From NCBI GenBank assembly GCA_947625165.1, contig CANQNH010000007.1:1-38242 (forward strand): DNA of 38,242 bases, given 5' to 3'. Position numbers and translations under genes: made by a program. The notes beneath the pieces are model-generated. The model saw nothing but the letters and a program-made list of their open reading frames with translations, had not been told where the DNA came from and did not search any database. The DNA is from an uncultured Clostridia bacterium (lineage in GTDB: Bacteria; Bacillota; Clostridia; Christensenellales; UBA1242). Shown piece by piece: positions 30,401 to 38,242 of the stretch (its first letter is position 1; each line of letters begins with the position of its first letter).

Positions 30401-31737
30401 AAAAGGTCGTCCTGATTTTCAAGCGTCAGGGATATTTGTTGTCCAATGTTGAAAAATTTGATTTCTGTTGGATGCTGAGCGTCTTGAGAAAGTTCCGCTC
30501 CGTCCTTCTTTATCTGTGCAGCAATCTCGCTTGGAACTTTGCTGATGCGCAGGCTGTCCTCATATGTTTCAATCTGCTCCGTTTTGAAGCTGAACACCTT
30601 TGCAGAGACCTTTATTTCAATGTATTCATCAAAAGTTGGCAAACTGTCGCCCACAAACTTGACAACAAGGTTTTGTTTCATATATTCTTCGTCAAGGCTC
30701 ATCACATCAAGACTGCCGTCAACAAAGCACTGAATGCTTTCAATTTTTTGATATGCTCCATCAAGATTTCGGGCAAACTCAATCGGATGGCTGGCATCCC
30801 AGGCGGTTGACAAAACCTCTTTTTGCATAAACAGCGGCCCGACAAAATAGCCAAATGTGCTGACAAAATCTTTTGTCACTTCAACTGAGGTGTTGCCAAA
30901 ATCGGTGACTGTGAGCGTGATGGAAACTTTTCCTGCCTTCTTGAAGGTGACAAGCCCGTTGTCGTCAACCTCGGCAATGTCCGTGTTGCTTGAGGAAAAC
31001 TTTTTGGTCACATCGCATCCAAGTGGGTCAAGCGAAACATCTGGAAAGTTTGTTGTTTTTTGTGATGTCACAACCAAAGAACTGTCAAAGGTCACATCTT
31101 GCAATTTGCTGTGGCAATTTATGGTGGCGGTTGCTTTTGCATCTGGATTGTCAAGCGATGTTGCAGTGATCGTCACACTGCCGCTGCCAAGCGCTGTCAC
31201 CATTCCGCTTTGATTCACTTGCAAAACGGTTGGGGCGGAACTCTCCCACTTGATCGCAGTGTTGTCTGCCTCTTCTGGAAAAATGGAAACGGACAATTTT
31301 TGCGACTGTCCTTCATAGAGGTCCACGTCATATTCCTCCATTCTCAGCAAATGCACTTTCGAGTCCGTGACGATGACCGTTCTTGTTGCGATTGCGCTGG
31401 TGTTTTCTTTGCTTCGCACCGTGACGGTTGTTTGTCCAAAAAAACGTGCCGTCAAAATGCCGTCACTGCTTATGTCCAGCAATCCCTCTTTGTCGGCCGT
31501 GTAGGTCAACCTGCGATCACTTGCTTTCACGGGCAGAATTGTGATGTCGTCAGCCAAATTGTAAACCGGCGGATGCTCTTCATCGTCCATCACAAGAACG
31601 ATTGCTTTGTTGTTTGAAAATTCCAGCGCCTCAACATAGATGTGTGTGACAAGGCTCAAAATTGCTCCGCTGACCAACAAAATCGCAAGCAAAATGATTG
31701 GCAAAATTATTATTGTTGAAATAATCAGTTTCCTCAT
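27484..31737 (-). CDS. Very large exported or membrane-anchored protein with bacterial Ig-like (Big2) repeats
   Basis: N-terminal hydrophobic segment IISTIIILPIILLAILLVSGAILSLVT; LYEGQSQKLSVSIFPEEADNTAIKWESSAPTVLQVNQSGMVTALGSGSVTITATSLDNPDAKATATI; RBS GAGGGG. Confidence 0.85.
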   Translation of the reverse strand: MRKLIISTIIILPIILLAILLVSGAILSLVTHIYVEALEFSNNKAIVLVMDDEEHPPVYNLADDITILPVKASDRRLTYTADKEGLLDISSDGILTARFFGQTTVTVRSKENTSAIATRTVIVTDSKVHLLRMEEYDVDLYEGQSQKLSVSIFPEEADNTAIKWESSAPTVLQVNQSGMVTALGSGSVTITATSLDNPDAKATATINCHSKLQDVTFDSSLVVTSQKTTNFPDVSLDPLGCDVTKKFSSSNTDIAEVDDNGLVTFKKAGKVSITLTVTDFGNTSVEVTKDFVSTFGYFVGPLFMQKEVLSTAWDASHPIEFARNLDGAYQKIESIQCFVDGSLDVMSLDEEYMKQNLVVKFVGDSLPTFDEYIEIKVSAKVFSFKTEQIETYEDSLRISKVPSEIAAQIKKDGAELSQDAQHPTEIKFFNIGQQISLTLENQDDLLPSVVENAFVGIRVEGNTIILSSKAACKGQRMTISIGRKTYVLSISIDAKAERLNVFCNGQKLYSNNDYQTLLDKLSFSVKPVRNDGQQVTEPILFYKTNNHSDWQPAVLVGGKIEVETEGVTTISFKCDEQELSFNLIKTTLEDFGFDLSAQTSGADIQIGSVSGVKEETMLTYNLPSDLKNTITFKIQLPQDFLGGVGDDTTFAGLFPINLDNAQGWAAEHNALNMQIDLILAAGEQSFNKTIKIGSGETSVEIQLLKVELESISFTGYDSTKTEDVYAGYQQVRVFAKHSWISQYDEAGAYVDGKLVDYLEIPYEAYAQIAPQQQDANPDVITWRLSRYVGNHMEKEITTQCGKEVTYHNAQTGETEKYVVVLNAGTDQWVLKKADDLEGAVISGEDGKNPAGITWVDVYSHPGFARIYFGNFAGLSKTDVFNSYFGAFDDDEDWTTPEICTDQSSGDFNVAPSDSAFSFMRVEAGDGVLGGKNNCHFNFNVVNDNQNLNAPQIADLAKVLVNIFDADGFYKCTNIVLQTNLYGPGEFSSDEVDKSKVLDLEIKAKSDSKLDKELVYGNGKSINLEKLNQWLVAYPAWLNEHPKEADAMNGWTIGNNGGATYADVCNATIKGCNPTETFNDKNHAIVFVVNHAYFSSIQHYYKINGKGGENAKTYFRNSVLSNAIKVVQPYYDGQNFYFENTVITDCILAICFENGKNLTCNMKGFNDVLNYTNGMNLYNSLGSVGGLIISAWYEQKLANPLDSYTEWFGQKAPAYNSLDHRYLNTVAFASNSAKQPFEVKFWNEETKDYTGGNLLKRLLEYDFGGAGVYGWTYDYQVDVDGGVKNPSTNKYTGADRDMTKLFNPERYIRLLCQYKTNQGGKLVRNDEHILWHTQQVFRDKNILKKVTGAEQEDHIDNLKRSLITTKQDGEEVLTDLEWSDKSGIYKDGTVHGIPDATTAAEYLNKLVSCAILPKKQQI

Positions 31738-31774
31738 AAATCAAACCCCTCTTCTTTTAAGTGTCCGTTTTCCT

Positions 31775-33373
31775 TTACTCAATTTTTCCATATTTTCGAT
31801 TTGCTGTGAAGAAGAAAACAAGGAAATTCACAAGTGCATAAACAAGCCCGATGGCAACCGCACCAACATATGCCCAAGTGCTTCCGTTTGGCACCGCTTT
31901 TGGAAGCATAAAGCCAACAAGTCCAAAACCTGCGGCGACAACAATGCCAATCATAAGCATATATGTGATGTTGATTTCTTCCGCTTCTCCGTTTGCTTTC
32001 GGCTTTATGTTTGGATTGACAAGATTTATGTTCAAGCCATTGAACACAAGCCCAAAAACAAACAAGATTTGAGAAACCAACAGCACAACAATCTCAACAG
32101 CATTCAAAAATTTGAGGCACGCCAAAACCACAACGCTGACAAGCAGCGCCCCGATGCTGACAACAATATTGACAAGTGCCTTGACCAAAAGTTGTCTGCG
32201 ATATGACATCGGAATCAGTTTTGTTATGTAAAAATTTCTGCCTTCCATACTGATGATCAGTGCCGCAAACGAGCCAATCATCGCCATAAAGATGGACACA
32301 ACAAGCATTGCTGCGCCAAAGTTTATGTTTTTGCCAATCTGCGCCTGCCCAACCATATCCACAAGCCTGTTGCAGAAAAACACCATCACAGGAGTGGAAA
32401 TTGCAACACCCAGATAGAAATATGAATATGACTTTGTGTGTAAGATTTCCAAAAAGTTGTGTTTCAGCATTGCTCTGGTGCTGCCAAACTCGTCCAATTT
32501 CGAGCGGCGAGTGTTGACCAGCGCTCCGCCTTCCAACTGTTTTGTTCGGATGTTTTGATAGACAAACTTTGCAACAACAACGCCAAGCCCCAAAAGGACA
32601 ACGCTGACCCCCAAAATCACTCCAAACCCCAGCCAAAAGTTTTCAAAGAAAACGATGCTTGCAAGGTGATGTGCAGGGTTGAAAACGCTGTTAAGCCCAG
32701 TGATGAGCGCTTTCCAAATGCCAATCGTCCCTTCCTCCCAGTTGCGATGAATGAAAAAGTTTGCAAGGATTGTGAGGATGTAATAATAAAGCACAAACAG
32801 CACCACCAAAAGAATGATGAACACAACAAGTTTGATGATGTTGTGTTTTTTGAGCAGCGTGTTGACATACATAATTGGAATTGCAAGAAAAACTGAAAGA
32901 GCAAATGGGATCAACGGCATAAAAAGCGCACCCAAAATGATGCCAAACACATATGCAACTGTGATGCAGTTCATTGCCCAACCAAACACAAGCATAATTG
33001 GCACAACCAAAACTGTGGAATAGATTGTCAAATCAATATAGTTCAAAATCAACGAACTGACAAAAATTTTGAATGAGCTCAAAGGAAATCGTGCCGTGAT
33101 GTTGATGTCTGCCGGATTATACAACCTTTTGATTTGCATTCCCGTTGCCACCACTGTCAAGCCAACAATCAAAATTGACAAGAAAAGTGTTGACAATTCT
33201 TTTGCTGCAACGCCGACACTTGTTTTCAGCACAAACGAAAGCCCCCAAACAAGTGCCAATGCCACACCAACAGCCAAAACAGCGGCAACCGCCGTCATAA
33301 TGGCGTTTCTTTTGCTGTTGTTTCTGTTAAATCCCCATTTGAGTTTCAGTTGCAAACGAATGAAATCAAACAT
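31775..33373 (-). CDS. ABC-2 type transporter permease
   Basis: multiple hydrophobic segments; start overlaps the stop of the ABC ATPase; start MFDFIRLQLKLKWGFNR. Confidence 0.75.
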   Translation of the reverse strand: MFDFIRLQLKLKWGFNRNNSKRNAIMTAVAAVLAVGVALALVWGLSFVLKTSVGVAAKELSTLFLSILIVGLTVVATGMQIKRLYNPADINITARFPLSSFKIFVSSLILNYIDLTIYSTVLVVPIMLVFGWAMNCITVAYVFGIILGALFMPLIPFALSVFLAIPIMYVNTLLKKHNIIKLVVFIILLVVLFVLYYYILTILANFFIHRNWEEGTIGIWKALITGLNSVFNPAHHLASIVFFENFWLGFGVILGVSVVLLGLGVVVAKFVYQNIRTKQLEGGALVNTRRSKLDEFGSTRAMLKHNFLEILHTKSYSYFYLGVAISTPVMVFFCNRLVDMVGQAQIGKNINFGAAMLVVSIFMAMIGSFAALIISMEGRNFYITKLIPMSYRRQLLVKALVNIVVSIGALLVSVVVLACLKFLNAVEIVVLLVSQILFVFGLVFNGLNINLVNPNIKPKANGEAEEINITYMLMIGIVVAAGFGLVGFMLPKAVPNGSTWAYVGAVAIGLVYALVNFLVFFFTANRKYGKIE

Positions 33374-34085
33374 CGTCCACCTCGTTGACTGCCATAAATT
33401 CTTTTTCAAGGTCATATTCTTTGCTCTGGCGCAGATCAATTCTTCTCACAATTTTCCCCATCTTGACGAAGAAAACTTTGTCGCACGCCTTCTTCACCGT
33501 TTCCAAACTGTGTGATGAGAACAAAACCGCGTGATTTTCGTCAGCATATTCTCGGATGAACTTGATCAAAAATGCCATAGTCTGCGGGTCAAGCCCAACC
33601 ATAGGCTCATCCAACACCCAAAGTGCAGGATGATGGACAATCGCCCCCAAAATGCAAATTTTTTGCTTCATTCCGTGAGAATAATTTGCAATTTGCGTGT
33701 CCAAAGCATAAAAAATGTCCAATTTTTTTGCAAGTTCATTTGCCGCATATTCTTTTTGCTCTTTCGTTGCACCATAAAGACTGCCGATGTAGTTTATATA
33801 CTCTCTTCCGGTCAATTTGTCATAAACCGAATGGTCATCTGGCACATAGCCAATCTGTTTTTTGGCTTGCTCTGGCTGCGAAACTATGTCAAACCCGTTG
33901 ACTTTGATTTTCCCTTCCTGAAATGGCAAAACTCCAATCACACTTTTGATGATTGTCGATTTCCCTGCACCATTACTCCCCACAAGCCCAGCGACCTCGC
34001 CTGCTGCAACAGAAAAGTTTATGTTGTGAACCGAATATTTTTGGTTTGCAGGATACTTTTTTGATAAATTTTTGACCTTAAGCAT
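33366..34085 (-). CDS. ABC transporter ATP-binding protein
   Basis: GLVGSNGAGKSTIIKSVIG; VLDEPMVGLDPQTMAFL; H-loop LFSSHSLE. Confidence 0.93.
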   Translation of the reverse strand: MLKVKNLSKKYPANQKYSVHNINFSVAAGEVAGLVGSNGAGKSTIIKSVIGVLPFQEGKIKVNGFDIVSQPEQAKKQIGYVPDDHSVYDKLTGREYINYIGSLYGATKEQKEYAANELAKKLDIFYALDTQIANYSHGMKQKICILGAIVHHPALWVLDEPMVGLDPQTMAFLIKFIREYADENHAVLFSSHSLETVKKACDKVFFVKMGKIVRRIDLRQSKEYDLEKEFMAVNEVDDV

Positions 34086-34148
34086 ACTTTCCCCTTTTTT
34101 AGTGTGATGTTTTGTCGATTTTTGACGTATTCTGCGTCTTTCTGATTT

Positions 34149-34177
34149 ATTATAAGTGCATGGGGGGGATTTGTCAA
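34149..34177 (-). promoter_or_regulatory. Consensus sigma-A promoter with a C7 homopolymer in the spacer
   Basis: minus strand TTGACA-AATCCCCCCCATGCACT-TATAAT, 17-bp spacer, upstream of the ABC/Big2 operon. Confidence 0.88.
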
Positions 34178-34377
34178 CTAAAATTTCTTTTTTCTTGCTT
34201 TTACACAAAGATAGAATGCATCAAAAACCCAACTTTTTTGCTGATATTTTAATTTTTTTGGATTTTTTTAAGTTTTTTTATTCAGTTTTTTTGCTGTTTT
34301 CTAATTTTCGTCTTGTTCTTTATTTTTTCCGTTTTAAATATTTCCACAAAAACATTGGTGTTTTTTTCGATTTTTCA

Positions 34378-34406
34378 TTGACATACACTTTTTGATTTTG
34401 TATAAT
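34378..34406 (+). promoter_or_regulatory. Promoter of the AbrB-ABC operon
   Basis: TTGACA-TACACTTTTTGATTTTG-TATAAT, 17-bp spacer. Confidence 0.88.
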
Positions 34407-34445
34407 AAGTAAGAAATGTAAGATTTGTATGGAGGAAAAAAGAAA

Positions 34446-34802
34446 ATGAAAATTGCGGACAACAACCCACAGAACACTGCGAAAAACAGGAAGCAAAATA
34501 TTACACAAAACGGGGCACAGAACATAACGAAATCCAAATCGCAAGACGGCTCACAATGCAATCATTTGCGTAACACACAAGGAAAGCCGCAAGACAAATT
34601 TATTTGGACAACAAAAATCACAAGCAAAGGGCAAATTGTTCTTCCAAAGCAGGCACGAGATGTTTTTGGCTTCAAAGAGGGCGACACTCTGATTTTGCTT
34701 GGTGATTTGAGCAAAGGGATTGCCATTGCGAAATATGACGACTATCTGAAATTTGCAGAAGAAATTTTCAAACTGAGGGAAAGTGACAATGGCAACAAAT
34801 AA
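34446..34802 (+). CDS. AbrB/SpoVT family transcriptional regulator with an N/Q-rich N-terminal tail
   Basis: TTKITSKGQIVLPKQARDVFGFKEGDTLILLGD; GGAGG upstream. Confidence 0.85.
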   Translation: MKIADNNPQNTAKNRKQNITQNGAQNITKSKSQDGSQCNHLRNTQGKPQDKFIWTTKITSKGQIVLPKQARDVFGFKEGDTLILLGDLSKGIAIAKYDDYLKFAEEIFKLRESDNGNK

Positions 34803-35715
34803 TGTTATTGAAATCCAGCATTTGAAAAAACATTTCAAAGAGGTCAAAGCGGTTGACGACATCTCTTTTTCAGTCAAAAAAGGCGAACTTTTTGCTTTTC
34901 TTGGGCTGAACGGTGCAGGAAAATCCACGACAATCAACATCCTTTGCGGTCAACTGGACAAGGATGATGGAAAAATCTTCGTTGACGGGCTGGATTTGGA
35001 CAAAGATATCGGCAAAATCAAGCCGCGTCTTGGCGTTGTTTTTCAAAATTCCGTTCTTGATGCAAAATTGTCAGTCTTGGACAATTTGAAAGTCAAAGCT
35101 CAACTTTATGATTTGTCCAAAGAAGAATTTCAAAAAAATTTAGGCTTTTTGGCGTCAAAATTGGATTTCAAAGACATTCTCAATCGCCCACTTTTCAAAC
35201 TAAGCGGCGGACAACGAAGAAGAATTGACATTGCGCGCGCACTCATTCACAACCCCCAAATTCTCATCTTGGACGAGCCAACCACTGGACTTGACCCCAA
35301 AACAAGAATTTTGGTTTGGGAGCTTTTGTCCAGCTTAAAAGCATCGTCCGACTTGACAATCATCTTGACCACGCACTATATGGAAGAGGCCAACGAAGCC
35401 GACACAATTGTCATCATCGACAACGGAAAAATTGTGGCAAACGACAATCCAAACAATTTGAAAAACAAATATGCCAACGATTTTTTGAGAATTTACAAAT
35501 TTGACAAAAGCCTGCCTTCAATTTTGAAAAAAGACAACATAAAGTTTTCTGAAAACGATAAAATGCTTGAAATTGAAGTTGAAAACATCGAAAAAGCAAA
35601 GGCTCTCATTGTCAAATATGAGAAATTGATTTACGACTTTGAGGTGCTTAAAGGGAAAATGGATAATGTGTTTTTGAATATCACCGGCAAAGATTTGAAG
35701 GAAGGTGGAATATGA
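34789..35715 (+). CDS. ABC transporter ATP-binding protein
   Basis: LGLNGAGKSTTINILCGQL; LSGGQRRRIDIARALIHNPQILILDEPTTGLDP. Confidence 0.94.
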   Translation: MATNNVIEIQHLKKHFKEVKAVDDISFSVKKGELFAFLGLNGAGKSTTINILCGQLDKDDGKIFVDGLDLDKDIGKIKPRLGVVFQNSVLDAKLSVLDNLKVKAQLYDLSKEEFQKNLGFLASKLDFKDILNRPLFKLSGGQRRRIDIARALIHNPQILILDEPTTGLDPKTRILVWELLSSLKASSDLTIILTTHYMEEANEADTIVIIDNGKIVANDNPNNLKNKYANDFLRIYKFDKSLPSILKKDNIKFSENDKMLEIEVENIEKAKALIVKYEKLIYDFEVLKGKMDNVFLNITGKDLKEGGI

Positions 35716-36644
35716 AGAATGAACTCAAAAAACTTTCTGCACTTGTCGGCAGGAACATAAAACTATATTTCAAAGACAAAATGACTTTTTTCGTTTCTTT
35801 GCTCACACCAATCATTTTGGTTGTTTTGTTTTTGACATTTTTGAAGGGCGTTTATGCCAACACAATCACAGGTCTTTTGCCAGAGGGCGTCAAAATCAGC
35901 AATCAAACCATTGAGGCTTTTTGCGGAGGTTGGTTGTTTTCTTCCATTGTGGCGGTTTCTTGCGTGACTGTTGCCTTTTGCTCAAACATCATGGTTTTGG
36001 ACAAACTCAACAAATCCATTCAGGACCTGAACATCACGCCGGTCAAAAGGTCAACTCTGCTTGTTTCTTATTTCATCTCAAACTTTTTGACAACTTTTTT
36101 GATTTGCACCATTGTGCTTGTCATCAGTTTTATATATCTTGCCTGCGTTGGTTTTTTCCTGACATTTTTGGATGTGTTGATGCTTTTCGTTTCCACAATT
36201 TGTATGTGCCTTTTCGGCAGCCTGATGGCATCAGTTGTTGGAATATTCATCTCCTCACAAGGCGCGCATTCCGCCGTTTCAACGCTTGTTTCGTCAATGT
36301 ATGGTTTCATCAGTGGCGCATATATGCCAATTTCTCAATTTGGCGCGGGAATAAAAACCTTTCTCAGTTTTCTGCCGAGCACCTATGGAACAATTTTGTT
36401 TCGACAATATTATATGAACGGCGTCATCAATCGCCTGCAAACCGTCGAACACGTTCCGCCCCAAGTTGCCGAACAAATCCGGCTTGCCTTTGACGGCAAA
36501 TTGGTGGTCTTCGACACAACCATTCCGCCGTGGGCGCTTTTCACCATTGTGATTGGAACAAGCCTGCTGCTTCTTGGGCTTTACATTTTGCTTGCGCACC
36601 TTAAAAAGCACAAGCCGCATTCAAAAAATGATGCCGGCAAATAA
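35712..36644 (+). CDS. ABC-2 type transporter permease
   Basis: start overlaps the ATPase stop; multiple TM segments, e.g. MTFFVSLLTPIILVVLFLTFLKGVYA. Confidence 0.85.
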   Translation: MKNELKKLSALVGRNIKLYFKDKMTFFVSLLTPIILVVLFLTFLKGVYANTITGLLPEGVKISNQTIEAFCGGWLFSSIVAVSCVTVAFCSNIMVLDKLNKSIQDLNITPVKRSTLLVSYFISNFLTTFLICTIVLVISFIYLACVGFFLTFLDVLMLFVSTICMCLFGSLMASVVGIFISSQGAHSAVSTLVSSMYGFISGAYMPISQFGAGIKTFLSFLPSTYGTILFRQYYMNGVINRLQTVEHVPPQVAEQIRLAFDGKLVVFDTTIPPWALFTIVIGTSLLLLGLYILLAHLKKHKPHSKNDAGK

Positions 36645-36968
36645 TTTTGAAAGTTTGGCTAGGATAAAAAAGAAAATTCATCTTGCAGTTTGTCCACAAA
36701 ACTTGCCACTCTTTCGATATAAATTCCACTTAGACACAACCCTTCAAAATTCGACAAACTTAGACCTTTAAGTTATGTAGATTTTTGTAAATTTGTTTTG
36801 AATTTTGTCACAAAAGTGATAAAATTCTTATGTGTAAAAAAAACACAAATCCAACATTGTATTTACGCAAAGAAATTTGTTCGATATAAACCTAAATATC
36901 TCTTTATCCCACGCCCAGTTGAATATCTGAGTTTGCCTATTTCAATGTTTTAAAAGGAAGAAAAAATC

Positions 36969-37172
36969 GTGGAAGAGAACAAATTTGGCAAATTTTGGCT
37001 GCGACGCGAAAATCCCGATAAGTGTTTTTATCGAGCAATTGAGTGCGAAATGGTCAAACAAAACTACATCAGCAACGCAGAAATCTTCAAAAGATCTTTT
37101 TGCGACAACGCCACAACACTGCAAAACGAAATTGTCCATATTATTCAAAAGTTTTTCAATCCAGAAGACTAA
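36969..37172 (+). CDS. Small hypothetical protein (67 aa, GTG start)
   Basis: AAAAGGAAG RBS upstream of GTG; terminator AAGAGGgattTCCTCTTgTTTTTTTT follows. Confidence 0.5.
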   Translation: MEENKFGKFWLRRENPDKCFYRAIECEMVKQNYISNAEIFKRSFCDNATTLQNEIVHIIQKFFNPED

Positions 37173-37187
37173 ATAAATGGCAAAAAT

Positions 37188-37216
37188 AAAGAGGGATTTC
37201 CTCTTGTTTTTTTTAC
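37188..37216 (+). terminator. Rho-independent terminator
   Basis: AAGAGG-gatt-TCCTCTTGTTTTTTTT. Confidence 0.75.
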
Positions 37217-37583
37217 CAAAAACTTAAATTTCGTTTTTTTCATGTTTTTTGAACAATGTAAGACAAAAATCAGTGAGCTTGATTTGAAATTTTGAATACG
37301 TTTTTGTTTTCTCGCCTCCCGCAAAAAAAAGCATTGTCCTTCACCAACACATTTTCTAAAGACCTTTTATGAAATGCTGCCTCTTGTTGTTGCGAAAACA
37401 ATTTTAAACAATTTTTTCAAAGAAACAAGCAAAAAACCGCAAAAAAATTTAAATTTGTCCATAAAAACAACAAAATTTCAAAAATCATTGACAAAAAGCA
37501 AATTTTTGTGCTAAGATAGGTTGTCAAACAAAGCGAGGATTTTTGCCAAAAAAAAGTTTTCGCACAAACAGATTGACAACAAT

Positions 37584-37674
37584 GGAGAGTTACTCAAGAG
37601 GTCGAAGAGGCTCCCCTGCTAAGGGAGTAGGGTTGTAACAGGCCGCGAGAGTTCGAATCTCTCACTCTCCGCCA
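37584..37674 (+). tRNA. tRNA-Ser (anticodon GCT), CCA encoded
   Basis: GGAGAGT...CTGCTAA anticodon loop...long variable arm...GAGAGTTCGAATCTCTCACTCTCCGCCA. Confidence 0.95.
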
Positions 37675-38242
37675 ACGAATTGTCGTTTGAACTCAAACGG
37701 CAATTTTTTGTTTTCTTCTGGCGAAATTTCCACTTTTTCACTAAATATTGGCGTTCCGTCATCATTTGGATTGTCAAAATCTTCTTTTTCTGTGTTTGTG
37801 CCCGAATTATATTCTATGGTTACGCCATTATCATAAAGAATAACTTTTGAAATAAAGCCATTGAAGAAATCATTGCGATCAGTTTTGCTATCAAAGTCTT
37901 TTCTTTCATAAGCGTTTAGAAAGGCCTTGATTTGTTCTTTGTCTAGCGGTTTTAATTGATGAGCTTCCTCATAGGCAATTTGTTCTTCTATGAGTGCTTT
38001 TTCATTTTCAAGCTTTAACAGTCTTTCTTGTGTTGATTTGGTTATTATTCCTTGTTCCAGGGCGTCCAAAATTGCGTTTATTGATTTGGTTTTGTTTTTC
38101 AAATCTTCATTAAGTCTGACAAGCGTTATATTTTGAGATAATTCGCTATTAAACTTGTCCGCAACAACCTGTGAAATTTGCTCTATTACTTTTGGCTGCA
38201 AAACATATTGTTTTGTCTTTTCAAAAACAAAATCTTCAATAA
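37662..38242 (-). CDS. Large serine recombinase, C-terminal part (runs off the right edge of the window)
   Basis: frame stays open to the edge (IEDFVFEKTKQYVLQPKVIEQISQVVADKF); coiled-coil and C-terminal ILDALEQGIITKSTQERLLKLENEKALIEEQIAYEEA...DFFNGFISKVILYDNGVTIEYN typical of large serine recombinases. Confidence 0.75.
   Translation of the reverse strand, partial: IEDFVFEKTKQYVLQPKVIEQISQVVADKFNSELSQNITLVRLNEDLKNKTKSINAILDALEQGIITKSTQERLLKLENEKALIEEQIAYEEAHQLKPLDKEQIKAFLNAYERKDFDSKTDRNDFFNGFISKVILYDNGVTIEYNSGTNTEKEDFDNPNDDGTPIFSEKVEISPEENKKLPFEFKRQFVGGE

Overview
AT-rich chromosomal window from an uncultured-looking, Firmicutes/Clostridia-like low-GC bacterium (taxonomy is inference). Housekeeping content on the minus strand includes P-loop kinase, miaA, mutL (frameshifted), mutS, miaB, an apparently unlinked 16S rRNA, NUDIX, SAM-riboswitch-controlled metK, an orphan holin-like gene, truA, NUDIX/MutT, glmS, rsmD and alr. 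On the plus strand are a class A PBP, pyruvate:ferredoxin oxidoreductase, a GDPD, a small RHH-like ORF missed by the ORF track, tRNA-Lys(CTT), an AbrB-ABC operon and tRNA-Ser(GCT). A 1417-aa Ig-like (Big2) exported protein lies in an operon with an ABC-2 transporter. The right edge enters a probable mobile element: the C-terminus of a large serine recombinase ends inside tRNA-Ser. The main unexpected signal is simple-sequence tracts placed where length change would switch expression: C9 and C7 tracts (minus strand) inside the 17-bp spacers of two sigma-A promoters, a G9 tract inside a CDS, and an A8 tract exactly at the point where mutL is split. I propose, as inference only, a phase-variation set that may be coupled to mismatch-repair status. 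Assembly or sequencing error at homopolymers is the main alternative.
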